A stretch of DNA of 64,000 bases from an uncultured Bacteroidales bacterium (GCA_946410455.1 CAMKAJ010000005.1:1-64000); one strand, 5' to 3'. Shown: positions 1-11,054, counted from the stretch's first letter. Numbers and translations: made by a program. The notes: generated by a model not told the origin, from the sequence alone.

Positions 1-74
1 TCCCGAGACGAAGTCGCACCTCCGGCCGCTCCGTTCCGCAGTCGCAGCGGCGGTGCTGCACTGGAATATCCTCC

Positions 75-102
75 GGGATCACCGGGACCCTTCAGTGATC
101 CC
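75..102. repeat. Intergenic hairpin GGGATCAC-12nt-GTGATCCC; the left arm with its context (cctccgggatcac) recurs at 111-123
   Basis: Perfect 8-bp inverted repeat at 75-82/95-102 and direct repeat of cctccgggatcac at 70-82 and 111-123. Confidence 0.7.
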
Positions 103-193
103 AAATCCTTCCTCCGGGATCACCAGAGAGGTCTTTTATTCCCAAAGCTACTCCCACCGCTTCTTACGCTGCCCCTAATGTCTTACATAAAAA

Positions 194-218
194 CGCCCGG
201 GTGAATAATCCTGGGCGA
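194..218. terminator. Probable bidirectional intrinsic terminator
   Basis: cgcccggg-tgaataat-cctgggcg stem flanked by A-rich left side (ataaaaa) and atttt on the right. Confidence 0.55.
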
Positions 219-329
219 TTTTGGGTAAAATGCTGGCATTTAATAACTTGCATTCGACGGGGTGTGATGCAAGTGGCGGTAACGATAATAAAAAGAGGAT
301 GACGAACCGCCACCCTCTTTAAAGATATC

Positions 330-893
330 TTAGAACTTATAGGAAATTCCTATGTTGAGCCAGGAGGGGAGGCTGGCGGAATGAAGCTCGAGGGAGACTC
401 CAAAGTTGGGGCTGAAGTAGTAGCGGGCGCCGACGATTGCGCCGAAGAGGAACTTGAAGCTGGGTTTGCCCGTTATTGTGCCGTCTGTGTGCACCACTCT
501 GTTGGTGAGCCAGCCCAGACCTTCCATAAAGCCGGCGTGTACCTCAAAGCCGCTGCCGAGATTGAGTCCGTAAAGTTCCCTGGTTCCGAACCAGAAAGAG
601 GTCTGAGTCTGAACGCCGGATTCCATGTGGATACCGCCTACAATATGTCCGCCCACGGTGCCTCCGACCGTGAGGTGGCCCTTCCATAAGCTGTCGAACA
701 ATACATAATCGTAGGTGAGATTAGGCGAAACACCAAAATTGAGGCCGGAATATATACCCAAAACAAACTTGGGGCCTACAAAAGCGCTCACGACACTCGT
801 ACCCTTAGGGTCCTGGTCTTCAATTGCGAATGCGGGGGCAGTAAGGCTTGCTGAGACAACGACTGCCAGCAGGAGTGAATAGATTCTCTTCAT
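330..893 (-). CDS. Outer-membrane beta-barrel-like protein with signal peptide
   Basis: MKRIYSLLLAVVVSASLTAPAFA signal peptide, Gly/aromatic alternating strands, terminal F; the upstream Met at 917 overlaps parE so the 893 start is preferred. Confidence 0.7.
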   Translation of the reverse strand: MKRIYSLLLAVVVSASLTAPAFAIEDQDPKGTSVVSAFVGPKFVLGIYSGLNFGVSPNLTYDYVLFDSLWKGHLTVGGTVGGHIVGGIHMESGVQTQTSFWFGTRELYGLNLGSGFEVHAGFMEGLGWLTNRVVHTDGTITGKPSFKFLFGAIVGARYYFSPNFGVSLELHSASLPSWLNIGISYKF

Positions 894-897
894 ATAG

Positions 898-2793
898 TTA
901 GATGTTAATGTCTTCAAGCTCTTCTTCGCTGCGGAGGTTGGCGCGGATGAAGTTCTGGCGGTCGATGGTATTGTCTCCCATGTAGAAGTCCATGATGTCG
1001 GCTATCGACTCTTCCTCGGCCAGCGTTACCTGGTCCAGGCGCATATTCTCGCCAATAAAATCTGAAAATTCGTCCGGGCTGATTTCTCCAAGACCTTTGA
1101 AGCGGGTAATCTCCACTCCGGTCTTGAGCTCTGCCACGGCTTTCTCTTTCTCCTCGGGCGAGTAGCAGTAGCGGTTTTCTTTCTTGTTGCGCACTCGGAA
1201 CAGGGGAGTCTGCAGTATGTGTACGTGCCCCCTTCGGATAAGGTCGGGGTAGTACTTCATGAAGAAAGTGAGCACCAGCATGCGGATGTGCATTCCGTCA
1301 TCATCGGCATCCGTAGCTACTACAATATTATTATAGCGCAGATCGTCCAGATCGTCCTCTACTCCAAGGGCGTTGATGAGCAGGTTGAGCTCCTCGTTCT
1401 CGGCCACTTTCTTGCGGCCTTCCTTGTAGCTGTTGAGCGGCTTGCCTCGCAGGCTGAATACTGCCTGGAAAGCAGCATCGCGAGCCTTGGTGATGGTTCC
1501 GCTTGCAGAATCTCCCTCGGTAATGAAGATGCTGGACTTCTCTATATTCTCCTGCGTCTTGTCTGTGCGCTTGTCGTTGAAGTGGAAACGGCAGTCGCGC
1601 AGCTTCTTGTTGTAGATGTTGCTGCGCTTGTTGCGCTCGCGGGTCTTCTTCTGTATGCCGGAGATTTCTTCCCTTTCTTGCTGTGAAGACTTGATCTTCT
1701 CTTCTATGATGGGCACCAGCTCCTTGTGGATACGCAGGTAGTTGTCCAGCTCGGTAGCTACGAATTTGTTGACGTAGCTGCGTATAGTGTCGCCGGTTTC
1801 CAGCTTGAGCTGCCCATGCTCGTCGCGTACCTGCTTCTCCCACATGTAGTTGGAGCCGAGTTTGGTCTTGGTCTGACCCTCGAAGTTAGGCTCCTGGATC
1901 TGTATGCTGATAGCACCAACGATGCCCTGGCGGCAGTCGGCCGGTTCGTAGTTTTTCTTGAAGAAGTCTTTGAGCGTCTTGGCGATAGCCTCGCGATAAG
2001 CGGCCAGGTGGGTGCCGCCGTCGCGGGTGTTCTGGCCGTTCACAAAGGACGAAATGTTCTCTCCGTAGGAGTTGCCATGGCTCAGCACTATCTCTATGTC
2101 TTCGCCCTCCAGGTGAATGGGCGGATAGAGGGGAGGCTCGCTCAGGTTCTCGTTCACCAGGTCCAGCAGACCGTTCTCTGATTTATAAGAAGTGCCGTTG
2201 AGCACCAGGGTGAGACCCCTCTTGAGGTAGGAGTAGTTCTTCACCATGGTCTCTACGTAGTCCATGTTGTATTGGAACTGGCCGAACATCATGCTGTCCG
2301 GGTAGAAGCGTACCAGGGTGCCGTTCCGTTCTTTGCTGCTGTCTTTGCCGCTCTCTTTGAGGACGCCCCGCTCGAAGAGAGCCCATGAGCACTCGCCGTC
2401 GCGGTACGAACAGACATAGAAACGCTCGCTCAGTGCATTCACGGCCTTGGTGCCAACACCGTTGAGGCCCACCGACTTCTTGAACGCCTTGTCGTCGAAC
2501 TTGCCGCCGGTGTTGAGTATGCTCACCGCCTTAACCACGGAGTCCAGGGGGATACCGCGCCCGAAGTCTCGTACGGACACCTCGTTGTTGTGGATGTTTA
2601 TCTGTATCTGCTTGCCGAAGCCCATGGAGAACTCGTCTATGGAGTTGTCCACTACCTCCTTGAGCAGCACGTATATACCGTCACCTACGTTGTTTCCGTT
2701 GCCCAGGCGGCCGATGTACATACCCGGACGCATCCGGATATGCTCAACGCCTTCCAGGGTGATAATGTTGGCATCTGTATAATTTTGCGTCAT
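898..2793 (-). CDS. parE: DNA topoisomerase IV subunit B (ParE/GyrB family)
   Basis: GHKL ATPase motifs (EVVDNSIDE, GRGIPLD, GLNGVGTKAVNALS), TOPRIM EGDSASG and DADDDGMHIR. Confidence 0.9.
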   Translation of the reverse strand: MTQNYTDANIITLEGVEHIRMRPGMYIGRLGNGNNVGDGIYVLLKEVVDNSIDEFSMGFGKQIQINIHNNEVSVRDFGRGIPLDSVVKAVSILNTGGKFDDKAFKKSVGLNGVGTKAVNALSERFYVCSYRDGECSWALFERGVLKESGKDSSKERNGTLVRFYPDSMMFGQFQYNMDYVETMVKNYSYLKRGLTLVLNGTSYKSENGLLDLVNENLSEPPLYPPIHLEGEDIEIVLSHGNSYGENISSFVNGQNTRDGGTHLAAYREAIAKTLKDFFKKNYEPADCRQGIVGAISIQIQEPNFEGQTKTKLGSNYMWEKQVRDEHGQLKLETGDTIRSYVNKFVATELDNYLRIHKELVPIIEEKIKSSQQEREEISGIQKKTRERNKRSNIYNKKLRDCRFHFNDKRTDKTQENIEKSSIFITEGDSASGTITKARDAAFQAVFSLRGKPLNSYKEGRKKVAENEELNLLINALGVEDDLDDLRYNNIVVATDADDDGMHIRMLVLTFFMKYYPDLIRRGHVHILQTPLFRVRNKKENRYCYSPEEKEKAVAELKTGVEITRFKGLGEISPDEFSDFIGENMRLDQVTLAEEESIADIMDFYMGDNTIDRQNFIRANLRSEEELEDINI

Positions 2794-2818
2794 GACTTAC
2801 AAATATAGCAAAAAAATC

Positions 2819-4909
2819 CTATTGCCGCTTGACTTTGAGCACCTGTTTGAGGATGGTAATCTGAGAAATCACCTTGTCGAGCTCCATAGAGGAGGGCACC
2901 AGGATGCGCATAACAATTTCGTTAGTTCCGTTCCTGTGGTTCTCGTTGACGGTAAGAGAACGGATGGATGCGCGGAACTGCCCTACGACCTCCATGATGC
3001 CTGGCAAAACGGAATGTTCCATTTCTGCCGTGATAGCCAGAGTGGCGAGGAAGCTGCCGGCGGCGGCATTGTCTTGCCAGACAACCTTCTGTATGCGGTA
3101 GGGATACCTTTCTATAAGCCTTGCGGCGTTGGGACAGGAGATGCGGTGTATCTTGATGCCGGCGTTGCGGGTAACGAAGCCGAACACGTCGTCGCCGAAC
3201 ACCGGGTTGCAGCAGGCCGCCATTTTGTAGTCCAAGCCCTTCACGTTCTTGGCGTTTAGCACCAGGATGTCTTCTCCGGTATTGCTGTAGGGCGTAGCTT
3301 TCTCTTTTACGGCATGCTCCTGCACGGCCTCCTCGTGCTGTCCGGAGGCCTTCTCCTGGATGAAAGATTTTATGTCGTTGACGTCTATCTCGCCCTCTGC
3401 GATAGCGGCCATGAAGTTGAGCACGGAACTGAATTTATGCGCCTTCATGAACTCGGTCTGCATCACGTCGGGGAACTCCATTTTCCAGTTCTTGAGACGC
3501 CGCTCCAGCAATTCGCGCCCCTCTGCGGCCTTTTTGCGCTCTTCTGCGTCGAGCTCCAGCTTGATTTTGCTGCGGGCCTTGGAGGTAACTACCCAGCCCA
3601 GCCAGTCGCGGTTGGGCCGCTGGTCTTTGCGGGTGATAATCTCTACGGTGTCGCCGGTCTTGAGCTTCTCTTTGAGCTGCACCGCCTTGCCGTTTACGCG
3701 TCCGCCTATGCAGCGTGCCCCCAGCCCCGAATGTATGTTGAACGCGAAATCCAGCACAGAAGCCCCCGCGCTGAGGATGCGCAGCTCTCCCGTGGGAGTA
3801 AAAACGAAAATCTCTTTGTCCGGAGGGGCAGGGAGGTCTTCTGGCTTGGCGTCGAAGGGATGCTCTAGGGCGTCGCGCACGCTCTGAAGCCAGCGGTCGG
3901 TGGATGCCTCGTGCTTTATGCCTTTGTATGCCCAGTGTGCAGCGTGGCCGTTCTCGGCCTCGTCGTCCATGCGGGCAGTACGTATCTGCACTTCCAGGTA
4001 GCTGCCCTGCTTGTTCTTGACGGTGATATGCAGAGACTCGTAACCGCTGGGGCGGGGAGTGGTGACCCAGTCGCGCAGGCGCTTGGTGTCCGGTTCGTAT
4101 TCTTCTGTAACATAAGAATATACCTTCCAGCAGAGGTCTTTCTCCAGCACCGGGTCGGAAGGGCAGTCTATGATGAAGCGGATGGCGAATACATCAAATA
4201 CCCCCTCGAACGGCACTTTCTGAACCTGCATCTTGCGCCATATAGACCAGGCGCTCTTGGTCCTGACTTTAAGCTTGTATTTGATGCCGGCCTCCGAGAG
4301 CTTGACTTTAAGCGGCTCTATAAACTCTTCTATCAGCCTCTCGCGGTCTTTCTCTGTGGCCTTGAGCTTGTTGGTGATGGCGCGGTACTGCTCGGGCTCT
4401 GCGTGACGGAAGTAAATGTCGCCCAGCTCGCTATTGATTTTGTAAAGCCCCAGCTGATGGGCCAGAGGCATATAGAGCATCAGAGTCTCCAGAAGCTTCT
4501 GGTCTCTGGACATCTTGGGGAACATCTCCAGATGGCGCATTACCTCCAGGCGGTCGGCAATCTTGATAACGCTTACCCTCGGGTCGGCGGAATAACTGAC
4601 TATCAGCTTCTTATATTTCTCTGCCTCAAGACTCGTGTCTTTGGGCTTGATGGTAGAGATCTTGTTGAGACCATCGGCCATCAGCTGTACATCCTGGGGA
4701 AAATCGCTGATATCAAGCCCCGGGGCGACGCGCGAGGCCTCATGCAGATACACCGCAGCCGCGCATGACTCGGGCAGGCCTATCTCGCTGGTTACGATTT
4801 CCGCAACCCCGTCTGCATGGCCGATGAAGGGCGACCCGTCGTAGCGCGTCTGGCCCTCCAGTGCATTCTGGGCCAGTTCTCTGGCTTTCTCTAACATACT
4901 CTTGTCCAT
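2819..4909 (-). CDS. RelA/SpoT bifunctional (p)ppGpp synthetase/hydrolase
   Basis: HD domain, synthetase domain ([12 protein letters not shown]), TGS and ACT domains; start set at [14 protein letters not shown]. Confidence 0.9.
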   Translation of the reverse strand: MDKSMLEKARELAQNALEGQTRYDGSPFIGHADGVAEIVTSEIGLPESCAAAVYLHEASRVAPGLDISDFPQDVQLMADGLNKISTIKPKDTSLEAEKYKKLIVSYSADPRVSVIKIADRLEVMRHLEMFPKMSRDQKLLETLMLYMPLAHQLGLYKINSELGDIYFRHAEPEQYRAITNKLKATEKDRERLIEEFIEPLKVKLSEAGIKYKLKVRTKSAWSIWRKMQVQKVPFEGVFDVFAIRFIIDCPSDPVLEKDLCWKVYSYVTEEYEPDTKRLRDWVTTPRPSGYESLHITVKNKQGSYLEVQIRTARMDDEAENGHAAHWAYKGIKHEASTDRWLQSVRDALEHPFDAKPEDLPAPPDKEIFVFTPTGELRILSAGASVLDFAFNIHSGLGARCIGGRVNGKAVQLKEKLKTGDTVEIITRKDQRPNRDWLGWVVTSKARSKIKLELDAEERKKAAEGRELLERRLKNWKMEFPDVMQTEFMKAHKFSSVLNFMAAIAEGEIDVNDIKSFIQEKASGQHEEAVQEHAVKEKATPYSNTGEDILVLNAKNVKGLDYKMAACCNPVFGDDVFGFVTRNAGIKIHRISCPNAARLIERYPYRIQKVVWQDNAAAGSFLATLAITAEMEHSVLPGIMEVVGQFRASIRSLTVNENHRNGTNEIVMRILVPSSMELDKVISQITILKQVLKVKRQ

Positions 4910-4914
4910 AGACA

Positions 4915-4922
4915 CAAATATA
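4915..4922 (-). promoter_or_regulatory. -7 box TATATTTG for relA/spoT
   Basis: caaatata on + strand, 5 nt from the start codon. Confidence 0.6.
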
Positions 4923-4955
4923 GTAAACTTTTGCTTACAAAGACGGAAAACTTCG

Positions 4956-4963
4956 TATCTTTG
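4956..4963 (+). promoter_or_regulatory. -7 box TATCTTTG for uvrB
   Basis: TAnnTTTG 7 nt before the ATG at 4971. Confidence 0.6.
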
Positions 4964-4970
4964 CTCTCCC

Positions 4971-7145
4971 ATGAAGTTCCATCTCGAATCATCTTACAAG
5001 CCGTCCGGAGACCAGCCGGAGGCTATAGACCAGCTCTGCGCTGCCCTGCGCGAGGGAGTAGGCGACGTTACTCTGCTCGGCGTCACGGGTTCGGGCAAGA
5101 CATTCACCATGGCCAACGTCATCGAGCGCCTCCAGCGCCCGGCGCTGATTCTTAGCCACAACAAGACCCTGGCAGCCCAGCTGTACGGTGAGTTCAAGGC
5201 GTTCTTCCCAGGCAATGCGGTGGAGTACTTCGTGTCTTACTACGACTACTATCAGCCGGAAGCGTATATCCCCACCACCGATACCTATATAGAAAAAGAC
5301 CTCAGCATCAACGACCAGATAGAGAAGCTGCGCCTGTCTGCTGCCTCAGCCCTGATGAGCGGGCGGCGCGACGTGATTGTGGTGTCCAGCGTCAGCTGCC
5401 TGTACGGTATAGGCAACCCCGAGGACTTCCATTCCCAGACCATCGAAGTGTCGAAGGGGGAGCGCCGCAGCCTCACCGGCCTGCTGTACAAGTTGGTAGA
5501 TGCCCTCTACAGCCGCACGGAGATAGACTTCAAGCGCGGTACATTCCGCGTTCACGGCGATATAATAGACGTCTTTCTGGGTGGGGCCGATGAGGCGGTG
5601 CGCATAGAGTTCTTCGGCGACGAGGTAGAGGGGCTCAGCCTCATAGACCCGGTCACTGGAGCTCATATCGAGGAACTGGACCATGTGAGCATCTGCCCCG
5701 CAAATAATTTTGTTACAACCCGTGAGCGCTCCATAGCGGCGGTGAGCGCAATTCAGGACGACCTCGTAAAGCAGATAGCCTGGTTTGAGTCGCAGGACCG
5801 TGCCCTGGAAGCCAAGCGACTCAAGCAGAGGGTGGAGTACGACCTGGAGATGATAAAGGAGATGGGTTACTGCCCCGGAATCGAGAACTATTCGCGCTAC
5901 TTCGACGGCCGCAAAGAGGGGGAGCGTCCCTTCTGCCTGCTGGACTACTTCCCCAAGGACTTCATAACCTTCGTTGACGAGAGCCACGTTACGCTCCCGC
6001 AGGTACGTGCCATGTACGGCGGCGACCACTCCCGCAAGAGCGTGCTCGTAGAATACGGTTTTCGTCTCCCGGCAGCCTCGGATAACCGTCCGCTCAAATT
6101 CGAGGAGTTCGAAGCGCTGACCGGCCAGATGGTGTACGTGAGCGCTACCCCCGCCGACTATGAGTTGCAAAAGTCGGAAGGCCTTGTGGTAGAGCAGGTT
6201 GTGCGTCCCACCGGCCTGCTCGATCCGCCCATCGAGGTGCGCCCGGTAGAGGGACAGGTGGACGATCTTGTGGAGGAGATCCGCAAGCGCTCCGAGGATG
6301 ATGAACGGGTGCTCGTGACCACGCTCACCAAGCGAATGGCGGAAGAGTTGGACGAATACCTGCGCCGCATCGGCGTGCGGGTTCGCTATATACATTCTGA
6401 CGTAGATACCTCCGAGCGCGTGGAGATTATCGAGGATTTCAAGCATGGCCTCTTCGACGTGCTGGTGGGCGTAAACCTGCTCAGAGAGGGACTCGACATT
6501 CCGTCCGTATCGCTAGTGGCCATCTTGGATGCCGACAAGGAGGGCTTCCTTCGCACTGGGCGCGCCCTTACGCAGACAGCCGGCCGTGCCGCCCGCAACG
6601 TGAACGGGCTGGTGATAATGTATGCCGACTCAATCACTCCCTCCATGGCGGAGACCATACGCGAGACCAACCGCCGGCGCAGCAAGCAGATAGAGTACAA
6701 CCAGATGCACGGCATCACGCCTACCCAGGTGCAGGTGCGCAGCAACGTGCTGGCCTCCGAGCTGGGCTCCCTGAAGCCCGTGAACTCGCGGCTCGCCGGA
6801 GGTACTACCGGACGGGTGTCCGCCGCGAATTCTTACGATGCGCCGGTGTATATTCCCAACCCGTCCGACCTTGGCAGGGGAGAGATCAGCGTAGGGCTGG
6901 GCCACGATTCCATGCGCGAGAAGGGCGCCGCCTATTCTGAGGAGGGCTTTGTGAAGGCCGATCTTGCTGCAGTGCTCCAGGATCCCGTCATCCGCTCCAT
7001 GTCGCGCAGCCAGATAGAAAAAATGATTGCCGACGACCGCGAGAGCATGAAAAAATCGGCCGGAGAGCTCGATTTCACTGCTGCGGCGCGATTCAGGGAT
7101 GAAATGTGGGTACTCGAGAAGTACCTGAAAGTCTGGAAAGACTAA
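4971..7145 (+). CDS. uvrB: Excinuclease ABC subunit B
   Basis: [47 protein letters not shown]-terminal UVR domain. Confidence 0.95.
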   Translation: MKFHLESSYKPSGDQPEAIDQLCAALREGVGDVTLLGVTGSGKTFTMANVIERLQRPALILSHNKTLAAQLYGEFKAFFPGNAVEYFVSYYDYYQPEAYIPTTDTYIEKDLSINDQIEKLRLSAASALMSGRRDVIVVSSVSCLYGIGNPEDFHSQTIEVSKGERRSLTGLLYKLVDALYSRTEIDFKRGTFRVHGDIIDVFLGGADEAVRIEFFGDEVEGLSLIDPVTGAHIEELDHVSICPANNFVTTRERSIAAVSAIQDDLVKQIAWFESQDRALEAKRLKQRVEYDLEMIKEMGYCPGIENYSRYFDGRKEGERPFCLLDYFPKDFITFVDESHVTLPQVRAMYGGDHSRKSVLVEYGFRLPAASDNRPLKFEEFEALTGQMVYVSATPADYELQKSEGLVVEQVVRPTGLLDPPIEVRPVEGQVDDLVEEIRKRSEDDERVLVTTLTKRMAEELDEYLRRIGVRVRYIHSDVDTSERVEIIEDFKHGLFDVLVGVNLLREGLDIPSVSLVAILDADKEGFLRTGRALTQTAGRAARNVNGLVIMYADSITPSMAETIRETNRRRSKQIEYNQMHGITPTQVQVRSNVLASELGSLKPVNSRLAGGTTGRVSAANSYDAPVYIPNPSDLGRGEISVGLGHDSMREKGAAYSEEGFVKADLAAVLQDPVIRSMSRSQIEKMIADDRESMKKSAGELDFTAAARFRDEMWVLEKYLKVWKD

Positions 7146-7969
7146 AGCGACTCTATCATACGGCAGAAGAGCTCCGTCATGATGTCGGAAGCAATTCCGG
7201 CCTGCTGTACTACATCGTCTCCGTCGTTGAAGTTCTTGGGCACGTTACGGGAGTTGGCTTCGTTGGTCACCACCGACATTCCGAATACGCGAATGCCGCA
7301 ATGGCGGGCTACTATGACTTCCGGGATGGTGGACATGCCTACCAGGTCGGCGCCGACTTCGCGGAAGAAGCGGATCTCGGCTGGAGTCTCGTAGGTCGGG
7401 CCCGTGCTGCCAAAGTAAACACCTTTGCGGAGATTGAGCCCCATCTGAACCCCGAGTTTCTCTGCAAGCTGCTGCAACTCAATATCATAAGCGCAGGTCA
7501 TATCGGGGAAGCGAGGACCGAATTCCTCCAGGTTGGGCCCGATAAGCGGGTTGGGCATCATGTTGATGTGGTCTTTGATGATTACCAGGTCGCCCACTTT
7601 GTAATCTATGTTCGTGCCGCCGGCAGCGTTGGAAACGAAGAGAATCTTGATGCCGAGCAGGCTCATCACGCGAATGCCCAGGGTGACGAGCTCCATGGGA
7701 TAGCCCTCATAATAATGGAGCCGCCCTTGCATGGCGATGACTTTCTTGCCGCCGAGGTCGCCGTATATGAAATTGCCTTTGTGGCCTATGGCTGTAGACA
7801 TGGGGAATTCAGGGACCTCGCGATAGGGGATAACTACCTGATTCTCGATCTTGTCTGCCAGCTTGCCCAGGCCGCTGCCCAGGACAATGCCTATCGACGG
7901 TGCCTCAGCTCCTATGCATGACTTTACGTATCGTGCTGCGTGGTTGATTTTTTCTGTACTTTCGTTCAT
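7142..7969 (-). CDS. Purine nucleoside phosphorylase
   Basis: [35 protein letters not shown] motifs of trimeric PNP. Confidence 0.9.
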   Translation of the reverse strand: MNESTEKINHAARYVKSCIGAEAPSIGIVLGSGLGKLADKIENQVVIPYREVPEFPMSTAIGHKGNFIYGDLGGKKVIAMQGRLHYYEGYPMELVTLGIRVMSLLGIKILFVSNAAGGTNIDYKVGDLVIIKDHINMMPNPLIGPNLEEFGPRFPDMTCAYDIELQQLAEKLGVQMGLNLRKGVYFGSTGPTYETPAEIRFFREVGADLVGMSTIPEVIVARHCGIRVFGMSVVTNEANSRNVPKNFNDGDDVVQQAGIASDIMTELFCRMIESL

Positions 7970-7973
7970 GGTT

Positions 7974-9242
7974 CTATAGCATTCTGGTTATTTGTTTTCG
8001 TGCTTCACGAAGAATATCCTGTTCGCCCTCTATTTCTCTGTGGCGCATCACGAACCTGCCTCCGCAGATAACTGAATCTATGCAGTCGGAGTGTGCGGAA
8101 TAGACGAAGTTTGCCAGGAACGGGGCGGGGGACAGGAAGAAGCTGTTGCTGGTATCTACTATGCTGATATCTGCCAGGGCGCCTTCTTCCAGCTTGCCGG
8201 CATTGAGGTTCAGGGCTTTGGCTCCGTTGACCGTAGCCATGGCGAGCAGCTCGTCGAGCGGCAGTGCCTCGGGATCGCCCCTCCAGGCTTTCTGGAACAG
8301 GGCGGCGGTCTTCATGGCTTCCAGGATGTCCAGGTTGTTTGAAGAAGCGCAGCCGTCAGTGCCAATGCAGAGGTTGATTCCAGCATCGCGCATCTCGTTG
8401 TACAGGAACTTGTAGCCGGAAGACAGCTTGGCGTTGGAATTGATATTGTGTATGCAGTGTACACCCCTTGCTGCGAGCAGCTCTATATCGTGCTCGTTCA
8501 CCCATAGAGTATGAGCGGCCAGCAGGTTGGGGCCGAGCACCCCGAGCTCGTCAAGGTACTCCACGGGGGTGAGTCCGCCATGCTGGGCTTTGCAGTCTTC
8601 TACCTCTTTGAGTGTCTCGCACAGGTGGATATGGAGTTTGAGTCCCTTCTGTCGGGCGAAGTCCGATACCCACCGTATCATCCTCTCACTTACAGAATAA
8701 ACGGCGTGGAAAGCCACCTCGTAGATGTTTCCGCTGCCCTGGATTTCTGCCGCCTTCTCGTACCAGCGCTGGCATTGCTCTATTTCGCGCTCGGTCTCGG
8801 CCGGGTCGCCTTTGTCTATTACATCGTAGCCCAGGGCATGGCGCACGCCCAATTCGGTCGCGGCCCTGTGGGTGTCTGGGAAGAACCAGTACTGATCGTT
8901 GAATGTGGTAGTGCCGGTGCGAATCATCTCCAGGCAGGCGACCTTGGCGCTCCAGTACACGAATTCTGCATCGAACTTGTCTTCGATAGCCCAAATCTTT
9001 CGCAGCCAGTCGTGGAACAGCATATCCTCGCCAACGCCTTTCATGAGGGTCATTCCGGCGTGGACGTGCATGTTAATAAAACCAGGGACTGCAACCTTTC
9101 CGCTGCAGTCCATCATTTCCACGTCGCCGGCCAATTCCCAGTGCCGGCTGCTGCCGACGGGCGCTATTCTGGAAATTACGCCTTTATCTATTAGGACGTC
9201 CTTGGGAGAGTCTCCGATAAGAATGTTACGGAGAAGAATCAC
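7974..9242 (-). CDS. Amidohydrolase, MTA/SAH deaminase-like
   Basis: PGFINMHVHAGMTLMKGVGEDMLFHDWL, HIHLCET, GTDGCASSNNLDILEAMK. Confidence 0.85.
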   Translation of the reverse strand: MILLRNILIGDSPKDVLIDKGVISRIAPVGSSRHWELAGDVEMMDCSGKVAVPGFINMHVHAGMTLMKGVGEDMLFHDWLRKIWAIEDKFDAEFVYWSAKVACLEMIRTGTTTFNDQYWFFPDTHRAATELGVRHALGYDVIDKGDPAETEREIEQCQRWYEKAAEIQGSGNIYEVAFHAVYSVSERMIRWVSDFARQKGLKLHIHLCETLKEVEDCKAQHGGLTPVEYLDELGVLGPNLLAAHTLWVNEHDIELLAARGVHCIHNINSNAKLSSGYKFLYNEMRDAGINLCIGTDGCASSNNLDILEAMKTAALFQKAWRGDPEALPLDELLAMATVNGAKALNLNAGKLEEGALADISIVDTSNSFFLSPAPFLANFVYSAHSDCIDSVICGGRFVMRHREIEGEQDILREARKQITRML

Positions 9243-9245
9243 AGC

Positions 9246-9587
9246 CTACAGATCCTCGAATTCAACGCTGCGATCCTCGGGCTCCCGCACGGGGATTACT
9301 CCACCAAAGCAATTGTTGGTGATGTATGCGATTACTTCGTCCAGACCTTCTTTGAACTTCTCGAAGTCTTCTTTATAAAGGAAAATCTTGTGCTTGTCGT
9401 AGGCGTAGGTGCCGTCCGGGTTGTTGCGGCGCTTGCTCTCAGTTATGGTGAGGAAGTAGTCCTTGTTGCCCTTTGTAGATTTTACATCAAAGAAGTAAGT
9501 GCGCTTGCCGGCCCGCACTGGTTTGGAGAAAACATCCTCCGAATTGCGGTCCTGATATCCCGCACTGTCATAATCGTCTCTGTACAT
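9246..9587 (-). CDS. DUF3276 / PUR-alpha-like nucleic-acid-binding protein
   Basis: VRAGKRTYFFDVKSTKGNKDYFLTITESKR. Confidence 0.8.
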   Translation of the reverse strand: MYRDDYDSAGYQDRNSEDVFSKPVRAGKRTYFFDVKSTKGNKDYFLTITESKRRNNPDGTYAYDKHKIFLYKEDFEKFKEGLDEVIAYITNNCFGGVIPVREPEDRSVEFEDL

Positions 9588-9674
9588 ACAATAAAAAATA
9601 TTGATGATTTGTGCAAAAATATAATTTTTTCTCAGATTACGTGTTATCTTTGCAGGAAAATTTGTTTGAAATCT

Positions 9675-10592
9675 ATGCTGAACAGACGAATCCTCAGGAT
9701 AAAGGCTTTCAAAGCTGTATATTCACGTGTTGAGAATCCGGCTATGACCATCAAGGACGCCGAGGCGGAACTTGCCCGTTCTTGTGAGGCCACCAGAGAC
9801 TTATACCTTTATTTACTGTCTGTTGCGGCACCTCTCACCGAGGAGGCGAAATCCCGTGCAGAGGCCGCCAGGTCCAAGTTCAATCCCAGCGCAGAAGAGC
9901 TTAATCCCAAGCTTAAGTTCATTCACAACGGAATAGCTCCGCTGTTGGAAGAGGATCCGGATTTCTCCAAGATAATTAAGAAGAAAAAGCTGTCGTGGGA
10001 AAACGACGATATGTTCCTGCGCCACCTTTATGAATCCGTCCGCGAGAAAGACTGGTTCAAGCAGTATCTTCAGGCTCCCGGGAGTTCCCTTCAGGAAGAC
10101 GCCGCCCTTTTTGCACGTATCTATGAGGAGGAGTTTACAGACAACAAGGAGCTGGAAGCTATTCTCGAAGACCTTTCTATTTATTGGAACGACGAGCTTG
10201 AATATGCCCTGAGCTGGTGCTGCCGTACCATGGATGCCCTGGGCAAGGGGCGCCGCTGGAATCTTCCTGAGCTGTTTATGAGCGATATGCCGGGCTCCGA
10301 GGGCAAGGAAAGCGACAAGGACTTTGTGTATAATCTCACCCGTGCGGCATTCCGCAATTACGACAATTATGCTGCCCGCATTGCGGAAGTGACTCCAAAG
10401 TGGGACTCCAACCGTATCTGCGCCACAGACTTGGCCCTTATTGTATGCGGCCTTGCAGAGGCGGATACCTTTGATAATATAGACTATCGCACAACCATCA
10501 ACGAGTTCGTGGAAATCTCCAAGTACTACAGTACTCCGGAGAGCCGGGGCTTCGTGAACGGAGTATTAGATAAACTGATAAACAAAAAATAA
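9675..10592 (+). CDS. nusB: NusB-family transcription antitermination protein
   Basis: MLNRRILRIKAFKAVYS and C-terminal TTINEFVEISKYYSTPESRGFVNGVLDKL; preceded by TATCTTTG at 9645. Confidence 0.88.
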   Translation: MLNRRILRIKAFKAVYSRVENPAMTIKDAEAELARSCEATRDLYLYLLSVAAPLTEEAKSRAEAARSKFNPSAEELNPKLKFIHNGIAPLLEEDPDFSKIIKKKKLSWENDDMFLRHLYESVREKDWFKQYLQAPGSSLQEDAALFARIYEEEFTDNKELEAILEDLSIYWNDELEYALSWCCRTMDALGKGRRWNLPELFMSDMPGSEGKESDKDFVYNLTRAAFRNYDNYAARIAEVTPKWDSNRICATDLALIVCGLAEADTFDNIDYRTTINEFVEISKYYSTPESRGFVNGVLDKLINKK

Positions 10593-10598
10593 CGCGTT

Positions 10599-11051
10599 AT
10601 GAATTTTCTCTCAATTGTTCTCCAGGCATCTGCCGGAGCTGCCGGCCAGCAGGGCGGCGGCATGTCCATGTGGATAATGCTCATTCTTATTTTTGTGGTG
10701 ATGTGGCTTTTCATGATCCGTCCCCAGCGCAAGCAGCAGAAAGAGATGGAACAGTTCCGCAACAGCCTCAAGAAGGGAGACAAGGTTATTACCGCCGGCG
10801 GTATCTACGGAACCATTGCCGAGGTAAAGGAAAGCGAGCGCTACGTGCTTCTGCGTATAGACAATGATGTGAAGATCCGCGTAGAGAAGAGCTCTTTGCA
10901 GAAGGATCCCAATGCCGCTCCCGCACCCGAGCCCAAGGCAGAGAAAGAAGTAAAGTCCGAGAAGGAGCCCAAGTCCGAGAAGGAGCCCAAGGCAGAGAAA
11001 GAGCACAAGCCTTCGCAGGACGCCAAAGAGCCCAAGGCAGAGAAGTACTAG
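10599..11051 (+). CDS. yajC: Preprotein translocase subunit YajC with Lys/Glu repeat tail
   Basis: MWLFMIRPQRKQQKEMEQFRNSLKKGDKVITAGGIYGTIAEV. Confidence 0.9.
   Translation: MNFLSIVLQASAGAAGQQGGGMSMWIMLILIFVVMWLFMIRPQRKQQKEMEQFRNSLKKGDKVITAGGIYGTIAEVKESERYVLLRIDNDVKIRVEKSSLQKDPNAAPAPEPKAEKEVKSEKEPKSEKEPKAEKEHKPSQDAKEPKAEKY
10928..11046 (+). repeat. Degenerate 18-bp coding tandem repeat (KSEKEP/KAEKEx)
   Basis: aagtccgagaaggagccc units repeated directly. Confidence 0.75.
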
Positions 11052-11054
11052 TCT

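Noticed and set aside
5346-6446. 366-aa antisense ORF over uvrB
   Set aside because: Shadow of UvrB coding frame.
10928-11046. Possible CRISPR-like direct repeats
   Set aside because: Contiguous 18-bp units without spacers, in frame within yajC; coding tandem repeat. No CRISPR array or cas gene seen anywhere in the window.
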